This document shows positions 44,070-56,031 of a stretch of DNA of 64,000 nt, piece after piece. The DNA is from Euclidia mi (Eukaryota; Arthropoda; Insecta; Lepidoptera; Erebidae): the NCBI GenBank assembly GCA_944739405.2, contig OX123184.2, positions 1,907,501 through 1,971,500 on the forward strand. The letters are read 5' to 3'. Numbering within the stretch: position 1 is the stretch's first letter; every line of letters begins with the position of its first letter. The position numbers and the translations under genes are program-made. Under the pieces are notes generated by a model. It made no database searches. It was not told where the DNA came from and was given only the letters and a program-made list of their open reading frames with translations.

Positions 44070-46880
44070 GGCAAAGAGTTAGAGTTAAGTTTATTTCTAG
44101 AAAAATATGACGTTAAGGTTTTGTGCTTAACTGAACATTGGTTAAGCACCCATGAGGTTATTGTTATAAATGAATATTACACAGTGCAGAGTTCGTATAT
44201 AAGAAAGCAGGCTATTAGAGGCGGTTCTCTCATAATGACTTCAAATTTATTAAAATGCAAAGAACGTAAGGATATTGTAAATTTATCTATTGAGCGCACT
44301 ATTGAGTTGTCCTGTGTGGAACTAGACTTATATATTATAATTTGTGTATATCGACCCCCTTCTGGTGATTATAATCTATTTGAGACTGTTATGGAAGATG
44401 CTCTTAATAAAATTATAAGTAGTCATAAGAATATTATAGTATGTGGTGATTTTAATATTAATATTTTAGAGAATTCTTCACAGTGTACTAGATTTCTGAA
44501 TCTTTTTAAGTCATTTAATTTAAGTAATTTATTCTGTGAACCTACTAGAGTCTCTGAAACATCTTCTACTTGTTTGGATAACATATTTAGTTCTTGTGTT
44601 GCTAAAAACCCAGTAGTTATTAGTTCTCTTCCTTCTGATCACCGTGGACAGATAGCTAGTTTTTCATGTACAACATATGATAAATCACATACAGTAGAAT
44701 GTAGGCCTCAAACTACCAATCGTCTTATACGTTTTAAAAACAATATTATCGCTAAACTCAATCCCTCAATTTTGAACTCAGAAAATCCAAATACAATTTA
44801 TAATTCACTTTTTGGAATAGTAAATAATGAGTTTCAAGTTACTTTCAAGAGTAAAACTGTCACATTAAAGGGTACTACCGGATCTTTTAACCAGTGGGCC
44901 ACTATAGGTATATACAGAAGTAGAGCCAAATTGTTTGAATTATATGGTATGAAACAACATAGATTTGACACACCTTTTCTAAATTATGTAAAAAACTACT
45001 CAAAAATTTTTAAACAAGTTTGTGTTATGGCAAAGTCTAAATTTATTAGTAGCAAAATTAAGCATTCAACAAATGTAATTAAAGAAACTTGGAGAATTAT
45101 AAATAATGAAACAGGAAGAGCACGACCACGGGAAAACCAATTTGAACTAAAAGAAAACAATTTATTAGTCACCAATCAAACTCAAGTAGCGCATATGTTC
45201 AATAGTTTCTTTGCGAGCATACCTTTAACAACTACTAGCTCTTTACAATCATCATCCTTAGACGCTGGAAATTTTTTGCTTAGCAGTGTACCTGAATGCA
45301 AGAACGTGTTTAGATTCGAGCACGTTACCCCGCGAGATATATTGATCGCATATAATTCAATTAATATTAAAAATACCGGCGACTTTTGGGGCATTTCAAT
45401 TAAAATTTTAGGTACTATAGTTGAGACTGTTGCGCCTTACCTCTCTATACTTTTTAACCAATGTTTTGACTTAGGCGTATTTCCGGATTTGATGAAATTA
45501 AGTAAAATCATACCTTTATTCAAATCTGGCAGTAAAAATGACGTAAATAACTTCAGGCCCATCTCTATCTTGCCGGCATTTAGTAAAATATTTGAAAAGA
45601 TTTTATTAAAGCAGCTACTAAGACACTTTAATTTAAATAGTCTGCTTCATAAGGATCAATACGGATTTACTAAAGGTAGATCCACTACTGATGCGGGTGT
45701 TGCTCTCATAAAACACGTTTATAATGCTTGGGAGTCATCTAAAAATGCTATCGGAGTATTCTGTGACCTCTCAAAAGCATTTGATTGCGTTCATCACGAC
45801 ACACTATTGCGTAAGCTCCGCCACTACGGCGTAGAGGAAACCGCACTTTGTGTTGTCGAGTCGTACCTGCGGCAAAGATTTCAGTGCGTCGATGTAAATG
45901 GGACTACATCCTCTAAATTACCTATACAGTTAGGCGTTCCACAAGGCTCTATTTTAGGTCCTTTTCTATTCCTTGTATATATTAATGACTTACCTTTTTA
46001 TTTAAAAAATATCTGTGATGTCGTACTTTTTGCAGATGATACGTCACTTATTTTTAAAGTAGATAGGAATAGGAATCAATTTGATGATGTAAATAATGCA
46101 CTTATACAGGTTACACAATGGTTTACAGCAAACAACCTAGTGCTTAATTCTAAAAAGACCAAATGCGTTAAATTTGCTTTACCTAACGTTAGACAACTGG
46201 GACCTAATATAAGGCTAGATAGGGAGGAACTTGACACAGTTGACTCGACAGTGTTTCTAGGCATTACACTAGATAATAAGTTACAATGGGGTGCACATAT
46301 AGCATGTCTTGCAGGTAAGCTCAGTTCTGCTGCGTATGCTGTCAAAAAAGTTAGACAACTTACTGATGTTGACACAGCTCGTCTAGTTTATTTTAGCTAT
46401 TTTCATAGTGTCATGTCCTACGGTATTTTGTTATGGGGCAAAGCTGCGGATATTCAGAATATCTTCGTTCTACAGAAACGAGCGGTACGAGCTATATACA
46501 TGTTAGGGGCAAAAGATACTCTTAGGGAACGCTTTAAGTCTATAGGGATTCTTACAGTAGCCTCGCAATTTTTATTTGCTAATATATTGTATATTAGGCA
46601 AAATATAGGTTTATTTACTACAAAAAGTGATGTACATAACATAAATACTCGAAACAGGCATAAGTTATATGCCCCTTATCATCGTTTACATAAAGTTAAT
46701 AATTCTTTTGTAGGGCTAGGTATTCGTATATACAATAAAATACCAATTAGTCTTTTAGAATTGCCATTTAGTACGTTCAAAAGTAAAATAAAAGACTGTC
46801 TTATTAGGAAAGGTTATTATACCATTAATGATTATTTCAGTGATAAGGATAGGTGGTCACTTACACTAGCCAACTCTTGA
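43995..46880 (+). CDS. LINE ORF2: APE endonuclease and reverse transcriptase
   Basis: This enzyme nicks target DNA and copies LINE RNA from the nick. The endonuclease begins at once: NIVHQNMQGL, TEHWLS, YRPPSGD, CGDFNINIL, CLDNIFSS and SDHRGQ. RT follows with IIPLFKSGSKNDVNNFRPI, GVFCDLSKAFDCVHHD, GVPQGSILGP, VLFADDTSLIF and FLGITLDNKLQWGAHI; the C-terminus ends KGYYTINDYFSDKDRWS. The frame opens at 43995 after a TGA and overlaps ORF1 in the -1 frame. The first ATG (44055) would remove the catalytic Asn motif, so translation probably enters from ORF1. No lesions are seen. Confidence 0.9.
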   Translation, partial: FKLQDRTTVRLQYLNIVHQNMQGLSGKELELSLFLEKYDVKVLCLTEHWLSTHEVIVINEYYTVQSSYIRKQAIRGGSLIMTSNLLKCKERKDIVNLSIERTIELSCVELDLYIIICVYRPPSGDYNLFETVMEDALNKIISSHKNIIVCGDFNINILENSSQCTRFLNLFKSFNLSNLFCEPTRVSETSSTCLDNIFSSCVAKNPVVISSLPSDHRGQIASFSCTTYDKSHTVECRPQTTNRLIRFKNNIIAKLNPSILNSENPNTIYNSLFGIVNNEFQVTFKSKTVTLKGTTGSFNQWATIGIYRSRAKLFELYGMKQHRFDTPFLNYVKNYSKIFKQVCVMAKSKFISSKIKHSTNVIKETWRIINNETGRARPRENQFELKENNLLVTNQTQVAHMFNSFFASIPLTTTSSLQSSSLDAGNFLLSSVPECKNVFRFEHVTPRDILIAYNSINIKNTGDFWGISIKILGTIVETVAPYLSILFNQCFDLGVFPDLMKLSKIIPLFKSGSKNDVNNFRPISILPAFSKIFEKILLKQLLRHFNLNSLLHKDQYGFTKGRSTTDAGVALIKHVYNAWESSKNAIGVFCDLSKAFDCVHHDTLLRKLRHYGVEETALCVVESYLRQRFQCVDVNGTTSSKLPIQLGVPQGSILGPFLFLVYINDLPFYLKNICDVVLFADDTSLIFKVDRNRNQFDDVNNALIQVTQWFTANNLVLNSKKTKCVKFALPNVRQLGPNIRLDREELDTVDSTVFLGITLDNKLQWGAHIACLAGKLSSAAYAVKKVRQLTDVDTARLVYFSYFHSVMSYGILLWGKAADIQNIFVLQKRAVRAIYMLGAKDTLRERFKSIGILTVASQFLFANILYIRQNIGLFTTKSDVHNINTRNRHKLYAPYHRLHKVNNSFVGLGIRIYNKIPISLLELPFSTFKSKIKDCLIRKGYYTINDYFSDKDRWSLTLANS

Positions 46881-47541
46881 TTTTTTTAATTTATATAGAT
46901 AACTTACTTTTCAGTTTTTTTTTTATATAAAATCTCTAGTTCTATTAATTTAATATTCATGCATTATTAGGTCATTCAACTTACTACATTTACATTTTCA
47001 TTGTTGTTCCATAAATTTTATTAAAATTTGCTACAGTGTTAGATGAAGGTAACTCGTTATCATGGCTGGATATTAACGTTTTTGTAATTTTCGTGTATTC
47101 ATATACCGTCACTTTCTGTAACATACTTTTCCACCATAGTTCTGAACATGATCGCGAGTTGCCTACATTATAAAGCGTAAGTGGATGCTCCTGTTACACA
47201 AGATTCACATTTGAAGACTACTACAGCACTTAATTTAATAACTACATATTTTGTATATAATATGTATGTTCTTATTTACTATTTACAAGTAATTAATTAC
47301 AATGTGAAACAGTTGCAGCTCCTTACAAAAACAAAATATGTACCATAACACTGGCGATTAAAAAGAGTGGCCACGAGTTTTATTGCCCGTTCTTTCTCGT
47401 GGTTCTACCTATTGCTTTGCGAATGGGCAGTAAATGTAAATGTAGAAGCATTACTAATTTACTTTAAAAATTTGACGTTCATAAGCGTCACGTTGTGACC
47501 TAGATGAATAAATGATTTTTGACTTTTGACTTTTGACTTTA

Positions 47542-47944
47542 TTATGATTTGTTGAATGTAGTTAAACATAATTTATCCCTGATCATATCGTTGTTCACTT
47601 GTCACCTTCACAAAATTCTTTCTACATTTGCATTCCTTCACGCGTTCTACTAATTTATGTTAATAATAACGATCTGGAAAGTGGAGGTAATTGGCGGTCA
47701 TGGTCAGTATACCAATAGATTGTTTCTTACTGCCGGTTCGTATACCGTTATCGTCATGCTCACTAAAATGTCATTTCTTGTGGTGGCGTCGTGTGTCGGG
47801 TCATCCCTGTCCCTCTAATATGGCAAAAGGGATGATGGCTGGCACATGCGTCATACTCGTGAACGGGTGCTACTTGCGATGACTGGTCGATGACGGTCTT
47901 GCGGGCTAGTATTAGATTTTAATATTTAACTGCATCATTTCCAT
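47542..47944. other. Non-coding DNA between LINE copies
   Basis: No gene or recognised repeat. A short plus-strand open frame here has no motif. Confidence 0.4.
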
Positions 47945-48240
47945 CATGGGTCTGATCACTTTCGCGGATTGCCTGCATTATTAGGTATATATAATGTAAG
48001 TGGATGCTCCTGTTTCACCATGTCTATTCTAAGGAGGCTAACCAAATGAACATCAAAAGTATTATGCTTGAGTATTATTATGTAGAGTAAATATATACAA
48101 GTGATATAGAAGGTGTAACAGTTGCAGCACCTTACAAAATGTAAATTATGTATATTATGCAAAACCTGGCGATGAAAAAGAGTGACCGTGAGTTTTATTG
48201 CCCGTTCTTTCTCATGGTTCTACCTATTGCTTTGCGAACA
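47945..48240 (+). mobile_element. Older CR1-like LINE 3' UTR, left part
   Basis: It is colinear with the 3' UTR at 47120-47420 (GTAAGTGGATGCTCCTGTTT, AACAGTTGCAGCACCTTACA, CCCGTTCTTTCTCATGGTTC) but diverged. It stops at GCTTTGCGAAC and resumes at 53302 after the inserted LINE. Confidence 0.85.
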
Positions 48241-48429
48241 AATTTAATTCTGCTTAGACGCTTGACTATGCGGACGTGTTTTTGCCTCTTGGTCTAAAGT
48301 AATTAAATAATTACGATTAATATTTCGCGACGTCGAGTCAGCAGTCTGACCTTAAGTGTGTCGCGTGTTTGTGTAAATTAAAACGATCAGCAAATATGAA
48401 CTGCAGCTAATTACATAAACAATACTGTA

Positions 48430-49692
48430 ATGTCGAACCCAGGCTTTAGCCCATTTGGCCGGAGCCAAAAGACGAGTCGAAGTCCTCCGTCTACGCCGAC
48501 TCCGCTCTCCTTTCCAGTAGCTGAAAATCTGCCCAAACCGCCCAAAAAAACGATCCAGAATGATCTGCCCGAGGAAGTCGTGCCTACGCCGGAGATTGAA
48601 AGGTGGTTGGATACCGTCGAAACCTACCTTAATGAGTTGTGCACCGTCGTGGCCGAAGGAAAAATGAACTCAAACCAAAAAGAGCTCGTATCAGGTTTGT
48701 GCCGTAAAGTTATGGTTGCGACAGCCCATATTGCCATTGTATACCAGTCTTTAAAACAAAAGACCATCCTTACCCACTGCAACATACAACACTTAAATAC
48801 ACAGGTGGACCTCAGTGGTTCACTCAAAGAAATTAAGGCGACAGTCGAAGACAAATTACAACCAGTTGGCAGTACCTCTTTCGCAGACATGGTGAAGAAA
48901 GGAGCTGATAAGTTTGTTCGTCCTAATAACCTGAGCAGTATTGCTATCTATCCCAGCGACAAATCAAAATCTAGTGACGATACTAAAACCCTCGTACAGA
49001 AGATTATTTCACCGGAGGAACTTAAGCTTCACGTACGTGGGCTGAGGAAAGTCCGAAACGGAGGCGTCCTCATTAGTACGGAATCTAAGCAAGACGTTGA
49101 AAAGTTAAGGAACTCGCAAAAGCTAGTCTCATCGGGCCTTACTGTGGAGGAGCCAACGAAACGTCGTCCAAGAGTTACCATCGTGGGTGTACCCGTATCC
49201 CTCACCGAAAAGGAAGTCCTTGATTGCGTTTATGAGCAAAACCTTGCCGACAAATTCCCGAAGTCTACTCGTGATTCTTTTCTAGCCGCAGTTAAGTTGA
49301 GTCATAAATCAGGTAAGAAGAACCTGCCAACCTGTAACTATGTACTGGAAGTAGCACCCTCTATTAGAAAGGCACTGATAAACCAAGGTCGGGTTTTCAT
49401 TAATTGGACGTCATGCCCGGTCAGAGACTTTACGATTGTCACGAGATGCTTCAATTGCCAGCAGTTCGGTCACGCCGCTAAATATTGCCGAGAAACCAGC
49501 CCCACTTGCAATCATTGCGGTGAACTTGGCCATACCTTCAAAGACTGTAACAGCAAGTCAGCCGCTCCTAATTGTGCAACCTGCAAGCGTTTTAAACGGA
49601 AATCCAACCATCAAACAGGTGACCCTAACTGTCCAGCTCGTAAGTATGCTGAGGATAAATATATACACTCTATAGACTATGAGGGCGCCTAA
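48430..49692 (+). CDS. LINE ORF1 (gag-like, CCHC zinc knuckles), 420 aa
   Basis: The protein is expected to bind the LINE RNA and form the ribonucleoprotein. The N-terminus is Pro/Ser-rich (FGRSQKTSRSPPSTPTPLSF), the middle is helical, and an RRM-like segment (PRVTIVGVPVSLTEKEVLD) precedes the zinc knuckles CFNCQQFGHAAKYC and CNHCGELGHTFKDC, then a third CATCKRFKRKSNHQTGDPNC. The ATG follows a ~190-bp leader. It ends 86 bp before the ORF2 start, so no overlap. No lesions. Confidence 0.88.
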   Translation: MSNPGFSPFGRSQKTSRSPPSTPTPLSFPVAENLPKPPKKTIQNDLPEEVVPTPEIERWLDTVETYLNELCTVVAEGKMNSNQKELVSGLCRKVMVATAHIAIVYQSLKQKTILTHCNIQHLNTQVDLSGSLKEIKATVEDKLQPVGSTSFADMVKKGADKFVRPNNLSSIAIYPSDKSKSSDDTKTLVQKIISPEELKLHVRGLRKVRNGGVLISTESKQDVEKLRNSQKLVSSGLTVEEPTKRRPRVTIVGVPVSLTEKEVLDCVYEQNLADKFPKSTRDSFLAAVKLSHKSGKKNLPTCNYVLEVAPSIRKALINQGRVFINWTSCPVRDFTIVTRCFNCQQFGHAAKYCRETSPTCNHCGELGHTFKDCNSKSAAPNCATCKRFKRKSNHQTGDPNCPARKYAEDKYIHSIDYEGA

Positions 49693-49778
49693 GAGCGTTA
49701 CCTCCTATTGTTCTTAGTTAGCGCTCTAATTTAATTTTATCTTATTATATTTTACTTGTATACAATTAATTACATACA

Positions 49779-52693
49779 ATGACTAATCAATTGATAGGTG
49801 ACCTAGACAATTTTTCTGTGTCGGAAATAAAAATATGTGATGTCAATTCGTGTAAATATTCTATACCGCGTAGTGAAAAGGTGCTGACATTGCTGACACA
49901 AAATATTCGCAGCATAAGTCGTAATATAAATGGATTTGAAGTGTTATTGCATAATCTCAATGTTAGCTGTGACATTATAGTGTTAACAGAATGTTGGCTG
50001 TCAAACCAAACAACTGCTCTACCACTTCTTGATGGATATTGTGTACATAAAACAGAAAATAATTGAAATCAAAATGATGGTCTAGTAGTTTATTCTAAAA
50101 ATAATTTAAATATATCAGTAGAGGAGCCTTTATTTCTGGGCAGTAATTGCTTGATAATTAAAATCAATTCAAATACAGTAGTATTAGCAATTTATAGGCC
50201 GCCTTCGCAAAATATTGAATTGTTTTTGGAATCACTGGACACACACTTAAAAAGACTGTCAAATTTTCAGAATATTATACTGACAGGTGATATAAACATT
50301 AATATCGCGTCTCAAAAAACCGACATTCATACACATAACTACTTAAACATTTGCGCATTTCATGGGTTGTTACCAACCCATTATCACCCAACTCACCAAA
50401 GTGGCTCATGCTTAGACCATTTTGTTATAAAATCAATTAAGCCCTCCATAACATTAATAACAAATTCATCATTAACAGATCACAATGCTATTCTATTGAC
50501 CCTAAAATTGTCTTTGCCCAGGAACAACTGCACACGCAGCTATGCAAAAGTGAACATGAAAACCCTCGCAAGTAGTATAGGTAGCATAGATTTTAAACCA
50601 GTTTTTAATTCCAACGATGCAAATTGCTCTTTACAGTATTTTATAAGATCAGTACAAGTTGCAATAACAAAAATACGACATTTATACATACGTCTCGAAA
50701 ATATACCAACATAAAAACTTGGATTACTCCCGGTTTGGTTCGTTGCATAAGACATCGAGATAAACTCCATCAAAAACTAAAATTGGCACCAGACAATGAA
50801 ATACTCTCCGTATCATATAAAAGATACAGAAATTTTTGCAACAATCTTTTAAAAACCGTTAAAATTCAATATGACAAAAGTCAATTGCAAAAGGCAGGGC
50901 AAAACAGTAAGCTCATCTGGAAATTTATAAAAAATAATACATTTATTAGTAAACAATCAGAAGCACCACTAGAACTTCTGTCAACAGACATAAGTCCAAT
51001 ATCGGCAATTGATAAGATAAACGATTATTTCATTAACGTCGGTAGATCATTAACGGAAAATATTCCTAAATCAAGTAGCTTTCTGTCTCAAACTAGCCAA
51101 TCGCCATCGCTAAATTCTTTCGTGATGCTGGATACGGACGTTGATGAAGTAATAAGTATCATAAGTGGTTTGAAAGAAGTGTGTGCAGTAGGGTGGGATA
51201 ATATACCTAACAATATTATTAAAAAATTCAGATATACATTTGCGCCGGTATTAACACATATTTTTAATTTATGCTTACAAGAAGGAGTTTTCCCCCGCTT
51301 GTTTAAAAAAGCAGTAGTTACTCCTATTTTTAAATCTGGTGACAAAAAAAGCATTACTAACTACAGGCCAATTTCAGTCTTATCTGGCCTTTCAAAGATC
51401 TTAGAGAAAATAATAAACATTAGATTGATTAATTACCTTGAAAATAATAAGCTGCTTTCAGATAACCAATTTGGGTTCAGGCCTAAAAAATCTACTAACC
51501 AAGCCGTACACCAGCTTACGGCGCATATTACCAATAGTCTAGATAAGAGCATGCACTCCATGGGAATATTTTTAGACCTGGCCAAGGCGTTTGATACAAT
51601 ATCCTGCTCCATACTGCTGCGCAAGCTCGAGACTTTCGGAATAAGGGGAGCACAACTTGCACTGTTTTCCGACTATCTGACCGATCGCTACCAAAGTGTG
51701 AAAATTGATAAATATGTTAGTGCAGAACGTAAAAATAGTGGTTTTGGTTTACCACAAGGTAGTATTTTGGGACCAACTTTGTTCCTTATATATATTAACG
51801 ATCTCTATAGTTTAAATGTTCAAAATGGTATATTGATATCATATGCGGACGACACAGCGCTTTTATTCTCAGCCAATACATATTCTGAGCTTTATGACCA
51901 CGCCCAAAATGGTTTTAATATTGTATCAAACTGGCTACACCAAAATCTGCTAACCTTAAATGTAGACAAAACGAAATACATATTATTTAGAATGAGAAAT
52001 ACTAATCCATCACCTATTAACCTACATATTTTTGCACACAACTGTAAAATGCACGCTGACCTAACATGTACTTGTCCCGCATTAATTGAAACTGACAATA
52101 TCAAATATCTAGGCATAACACTCGACACAAATCTAAATTTCCGTAAACACATTGATATTGTATGCGCAAGAACGCGGAAATTAATTTTTATTTTCAAAAA
52201 ACTTCGTAACATAGCCGATTACAAATTAATAAAACAGGTTTATTTAGCTTTGTGTCAATCCATACTAACATATTGCATTACATCGTGGGGTGGCGCGGCT
52301 AAATCAGTTCTATTACTGCTAGAACGAGCACAAAGAGCAATTCTTAAAGTGGCTACATTTCGTCGCTTTAAATTCCCTACACACCAACTCTATTTATCAT
52401 GCAACGTGCTAACAGTGCGCCAACTATTTATACTTAGTATTATACAAAAACAGCACACCGAACTCCCATATTCTCCAATTCCTGTTGAAAGAAGAAGAAA
52501 GGACCTTGTTTGTGTAACACCTCATACAAATCATGTCTTTGTTAAAAGATTCTACGTATTTCTAGGACCGTTCTTGTATAATAAGTTCAATAAATTTCTG
52601 AATATATATAGTCTTAGCTATAAAATATGCAGAACAACAGTAACAGAATATTTACAAAAATTCAATTACGACGACACAGAAAAAAAATACTAG
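49779..52693 (+). pseudogene. LINE ORF2: endonuclease and reverse transcriptase, one stop and one frameshift
   Basis: From the ATG: LTQNIRSISRNINGF, TECWLS, YRPPSQN, TGDININIA, CLDHFV and SDHNA-type block TDHNAILL, then RT with VVTPIFKSGDKKSITNYRPI, FGFRPKKSTNQA, GIFLDLAKAFDTIS, GLPQGSILGPTLF, ISYADDTALLF and YLGITLDTNLNFRKHI. A TGA at 50064-50066 interrupts the endonuclease, and the frame changes near 50700 between the endonuclease and RT. Otherwise complete, so the copy died recently. Confidence 0.9.
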
Positions 52694-53301
52694 AAGTTTT
52701 AAAATGATCTTTAACAATTTTGTCTAATTATTATAATTATATTTCTTATTACGTGACATGTGGAATATTAACTGTAATTAGTAACGTACCAAAATGTTAG
52801 TGAATTTTTATTTTATTTCGTTTTTATATTATTAATTTATAATAAATAGTCTGCCTAAATTACAAATCTATATATACATAAAATATATATACATAAATAT
52901 ATATAAAAAACTAAATCTTGATAAACTTAATTACTTACACACTATGTTATAATATTAGCATATAAACATGTACATAATATTGTCGTTTGTCTCTCTAAGT
53001 TTTAATAAAGCGTCAGCTCGAAACACAGGTCTAACCTAGTTCGAGTAGGTAGTCGATAATTACTTGAGTTATAACGCAATCATAGTTTTTGCTAATATTG
53101 CAAATATATGTATATTATGATTATGAGGCTTTATGTACACTATTGTTTATATTAGTCATGTACTTATTATATAATGTAAAACTAAATATAAGACATTAGG
53201 CTAGTTATACCAATGGATTTAATTTAAGACGAATTGTAGTGTACATACCTTTTGTATTTTTGTGAATAAATAAATTATTATTATTATTATATTATTATTA
53301 T

Positions 53302-53452
53302 TGAACGTGGCAGTAAATGTAAATGTAGAAGCATACAGTAATAATGTTTTAAATTTGAGTATAAGTAATTATTTTATAAATTTATTATTTTGACGTTCAT
53401 AAGCGTCACATTGTGACCCAAATGAATAAAGGATTTTGAATTTTGAATTTTT
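53302..53452 (+). mobile_element. Older CR1-like LINE 3' UTR, right part
   Basis: It continues the interrupted 3' UTR (GGCAGTAAATGTAAATGTAG, GACGTTCATAAGCGTCACAT, ATGAATAAAGG) and ends in a (TTTTGAA)n tail. Confidence 0.85.
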
Positions 53453-53479
53453 TTAATGGACCAGTAAGCGAATCCTAAT

Positions 53480-53730
53480 TCTGCCTCCGTGGTCCAGTGG
53501 ATAGCGTATGCGACTGCTGATCGGAGGTCCCGGTTTCGATTCCCGGGTCGGGAGTGCTACTGGGTTTTCCAAATTCTCAGTAGCAGCACGAAATCTGGTG
53601 ATGTGCCCGGTAACGGCAATAGGCTCACCCACTATTACGTGGGACATAAAATTCATGGCGAAATGTGGGTGTAATATTATACCTCTGCCTAGCCCTTCGG
53701 GGATACAGGCGTCAGTATATAAAAAAAAAT
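53480..53730 (+). mobile_element. SINE, tRNA-derived head
   Basis: The head is the best preserved of the window: A box TGGTCCAGTGG, B box GGTTTCGATTCC. The body has GATGTGCCCGGTAACGGCAA and the end CCTCTGCCTAGCCCTTCGGG, matching 8.4 and 36.4 kb. Confidence 0.8.
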
Positions 53731-54134
53731 AAGCGAACCCCTAGTTCCAAGACGAAAACTCTTGGCTGCAACCGTAATTACTCTGGAACGATGATGATGT
53801 ACCTCCGAATACTTACTTGAAATACCGTATTGTGTTACAAAAAGCACAGAAGTATAAAGTTGAATATCACAAGGCATAAACTGAATGATAGTGGCAATAA
53901 CGTTAGTTCACAAGCGAGACGGCGAATTACTGAAAACTTCTTTAAAATCAAAGCAATTTAATGTAGAGATAGCTCATAATAGTTGATAAGTAAAGGTTGT
54001 ATTGGCACCATACAAAGTTATTTCATAATATAGTTATTTCAGCATTGTACTGCTTGCTATTAGTTTAAAATCGGCAATTGTGCAATAAGAGCAATTCTTT
54101 AATTTTAAATGCAACATAAAACGTGAGGAATTAT

Positions 54135-54218
54135 AGTAGGCTTTATTATCATAAAGCCTACTAACCACACAATCACTTTAACTACCTACGTATCCGTAGG
54201 TAGTTAAAGTGATTGTGT
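54135..54218. repeat. Two adjacent perfect hairpins
   Basis: Hairpin one has 12-bp arms (AGTAGGCTTTAT) and hairpin two 24-bp arms, only four bases apart. Both have the same loop, TATC. No element ends or genes are associated. Confidence 0.95.
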
Positions 54219-54334
54219 TGTGAATTGAAGCAGTCGGTGGTTCATGCGTAGATAACAAAGTCGAGTCAAAGTCAAAGTCTTTGAGTTATTTTAGTATGTA
54301 TGTATTTATGTATGTATTTACAAAAAATAAGTAT

Positions 54335-54413
54335 ATATGTATCAAGTCAAGGCAAGTCAAAATCATTTATTCATCTAGGTCACAATGTGACGCTTATGAA
54401 CATCAAATTTTAA
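54335..54413 (-). mobile_element. Inverted CR1-like LINE, 3' end piece
   Basis: On the minus strand it reads TTAAAATTTGATGTTCATAA, GCGTCACATTGTGACCTAGA and ATGAATAAATGA, the tail of the LINE whose body resumes at 58331. Confidence 0.9.
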
Positions 54414-55309
54414 GGCGCTGTCCTAAGCGACTGTTTTGGTAAATGAGGGGGTGAAGCAGGGGAGGTGAAGGGAGCTTAGCTCCGTCTACTGCGGGGCGCC
54501 CCCCTTCATTCTCGTCGCGTGCGGCCGTATTCTGGCGACATCCGTATTCCAATATTTCAAAATCGCAGGCAAAACGTTTTAGCATATTGAATTCAGATAC
54601 TGATATTAAAATTTATATTACATACATCAATCTGTTTGTACAATATAGGCATAGCCCAATTTTTGTTCTCAGTGCAGCCATAATCAAAACTGGTTTACAT
54701 TAGACGTTATAGGTATGAATAGTTGACGAAAGTAGGTAAATACCTACGTGCCGTAAGATGATAAAAATAATTAAGTCAGTTCCATGTATGAAGAGGCCAT
54801 TATTATGTTTGTTTTGTTTTTGTATAAAAATAGTGAAGCAGTTCATAGAATACCTACATCTAATTCCATTCCTGCCAGTTTTCAAATCTGTTTTGCAATA
54901 GATTGGCTGTGACATACGGGCGGACAGACAGACAGACATAGCGAATCTATAAGGGTTCCGTTTTTACAATTTTTGGCCTTAAAAAACACAATACTGTTCT
55001 ACTAAGCGCAAAAGCCGTATCTCAACTAAAGCGAGTTACGAGATAATTGAAGTTTAGTAAAAGTTGATTTCTTTTATTTATTTATGGATGTTTATTGTTA
55101 TTATAGGTATAATTATAATGGTAAAGGTTTCGAAATACTTCGCCGTTTTTAGGGGTTGTGAGTGATTGAAGAGGGAGGAAGGGAGGTCTTGAAACCCGCC
55201 TTACCATTTTCACTTGCCGGAAATACTTGGTTTCCTCTGAAAAAAAATATCTCCAAACATCGGTGTGTATGGCACTGCCAACTTCCACATTCATCACACT
55301 AGTTTTATA

Positions 55310-55390
55310 AACTAAGGTTGACGGAGCCCTGCGAAGGGCTCCTATTTTCAGATTAAGGGTCAAAAGAGAACCTAACATAACCTATATAGT
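55310..55390. repeat. Diverged copy of the 19.3-kb hairpin repeat
   Basis: AAGGTTGACGGAGCCCTGCG, AAGGGCTCCTATTTTC, GGGTCAAAAGAGAACCTAAC match one unit of the tandem at 19.3-19.6 kb. The CCTAA run is reduced. Confidence 0.75.
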
Positions 55391-56031
55391 TACTAATTAA
55401 AGTCGCACCTAACCCTAGGCACTCGAAAGCAATGACGCACAAATTTGACATTAGCTGTCAATATGATCATTCCAAATGGCAGTTTTGCGTTTCGTTTCAC
55501 GTTTTTCACATAAAACCTAAAAAAGAACATTTGTAAAACTGTACTAAAGTATAAAAACTACTATCTTCTTGGTATCTTCTTACTTAATTTCAATATAAAA
55601 ACTACGTTCCGTTTTGCATAATTGCCGAAGTATTTATGAAATTTTGGAAATTGTTTAAAAATATTTAGACGCAACTCCGGTAGCCAAAATTATTTTTAGG
55701 GGATTAAAACGAACTCCCTTAAGCCCCCTACACTACCAATACCCTCAAATTCAGGCGACTCGTTTCAAAACCCAACCCATTATTATTTTTAAAAATAGAT
55801 AAACATCAAAAATATGTGTGGATATACCTTATTCATGAGATACTACTATGGCGCTTAGAAAATTATAGAATTAGAATTTGAGTTACTGCTTTTTCGTTAG
55901 CTCTCCTCATACAAGTTTTTATGGAAAATATAAAATTTTCTTTCGCTTCAAATATGTGTTGTTTCAAAGGAAATAAATATTAAAAGATATTTATTTGTAT
56001 TCATTTATCATTTATTAACGAAATACAGAGT

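Larger units (their letters stand above)
42426..47541 (+). mobile_element. CR1-like LINE, apparently intact
   Basis: ORF1 and ORF2 are both long and unbroken and are followed by a 3' UTR with GGATGCTCCTGTTACACAAG, CGTTCTTTCTCGTGGTTCTA and a terminal (GACTTTT)n tail, the microsatellite-like end typical of CR1 elements. An inverted relative is at 54.3-59.9 kb and older 3' pieces at 47.9 and 53.3 kb. The 5' boundary is uncertain. Confidence 0.85.
48241..53301 (+). mobile_element. LINE with CCHC-type ORF1, nested insertion
   Basis: It has a short 5' UTR, a gag-like ORF1 with zinc knuckles, an ORF2 with two lesions, a 3' UTR and a (TTA)n tail. It is inserted into the 3' UTR of an older CR1-like copy, with GAAC at both edges as a likely short target duplication. 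A truncated relative is at 12.1-13.0 kb. It belongs to the Jockey/CR1 group in a broad sense. Confidence 0.9.
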
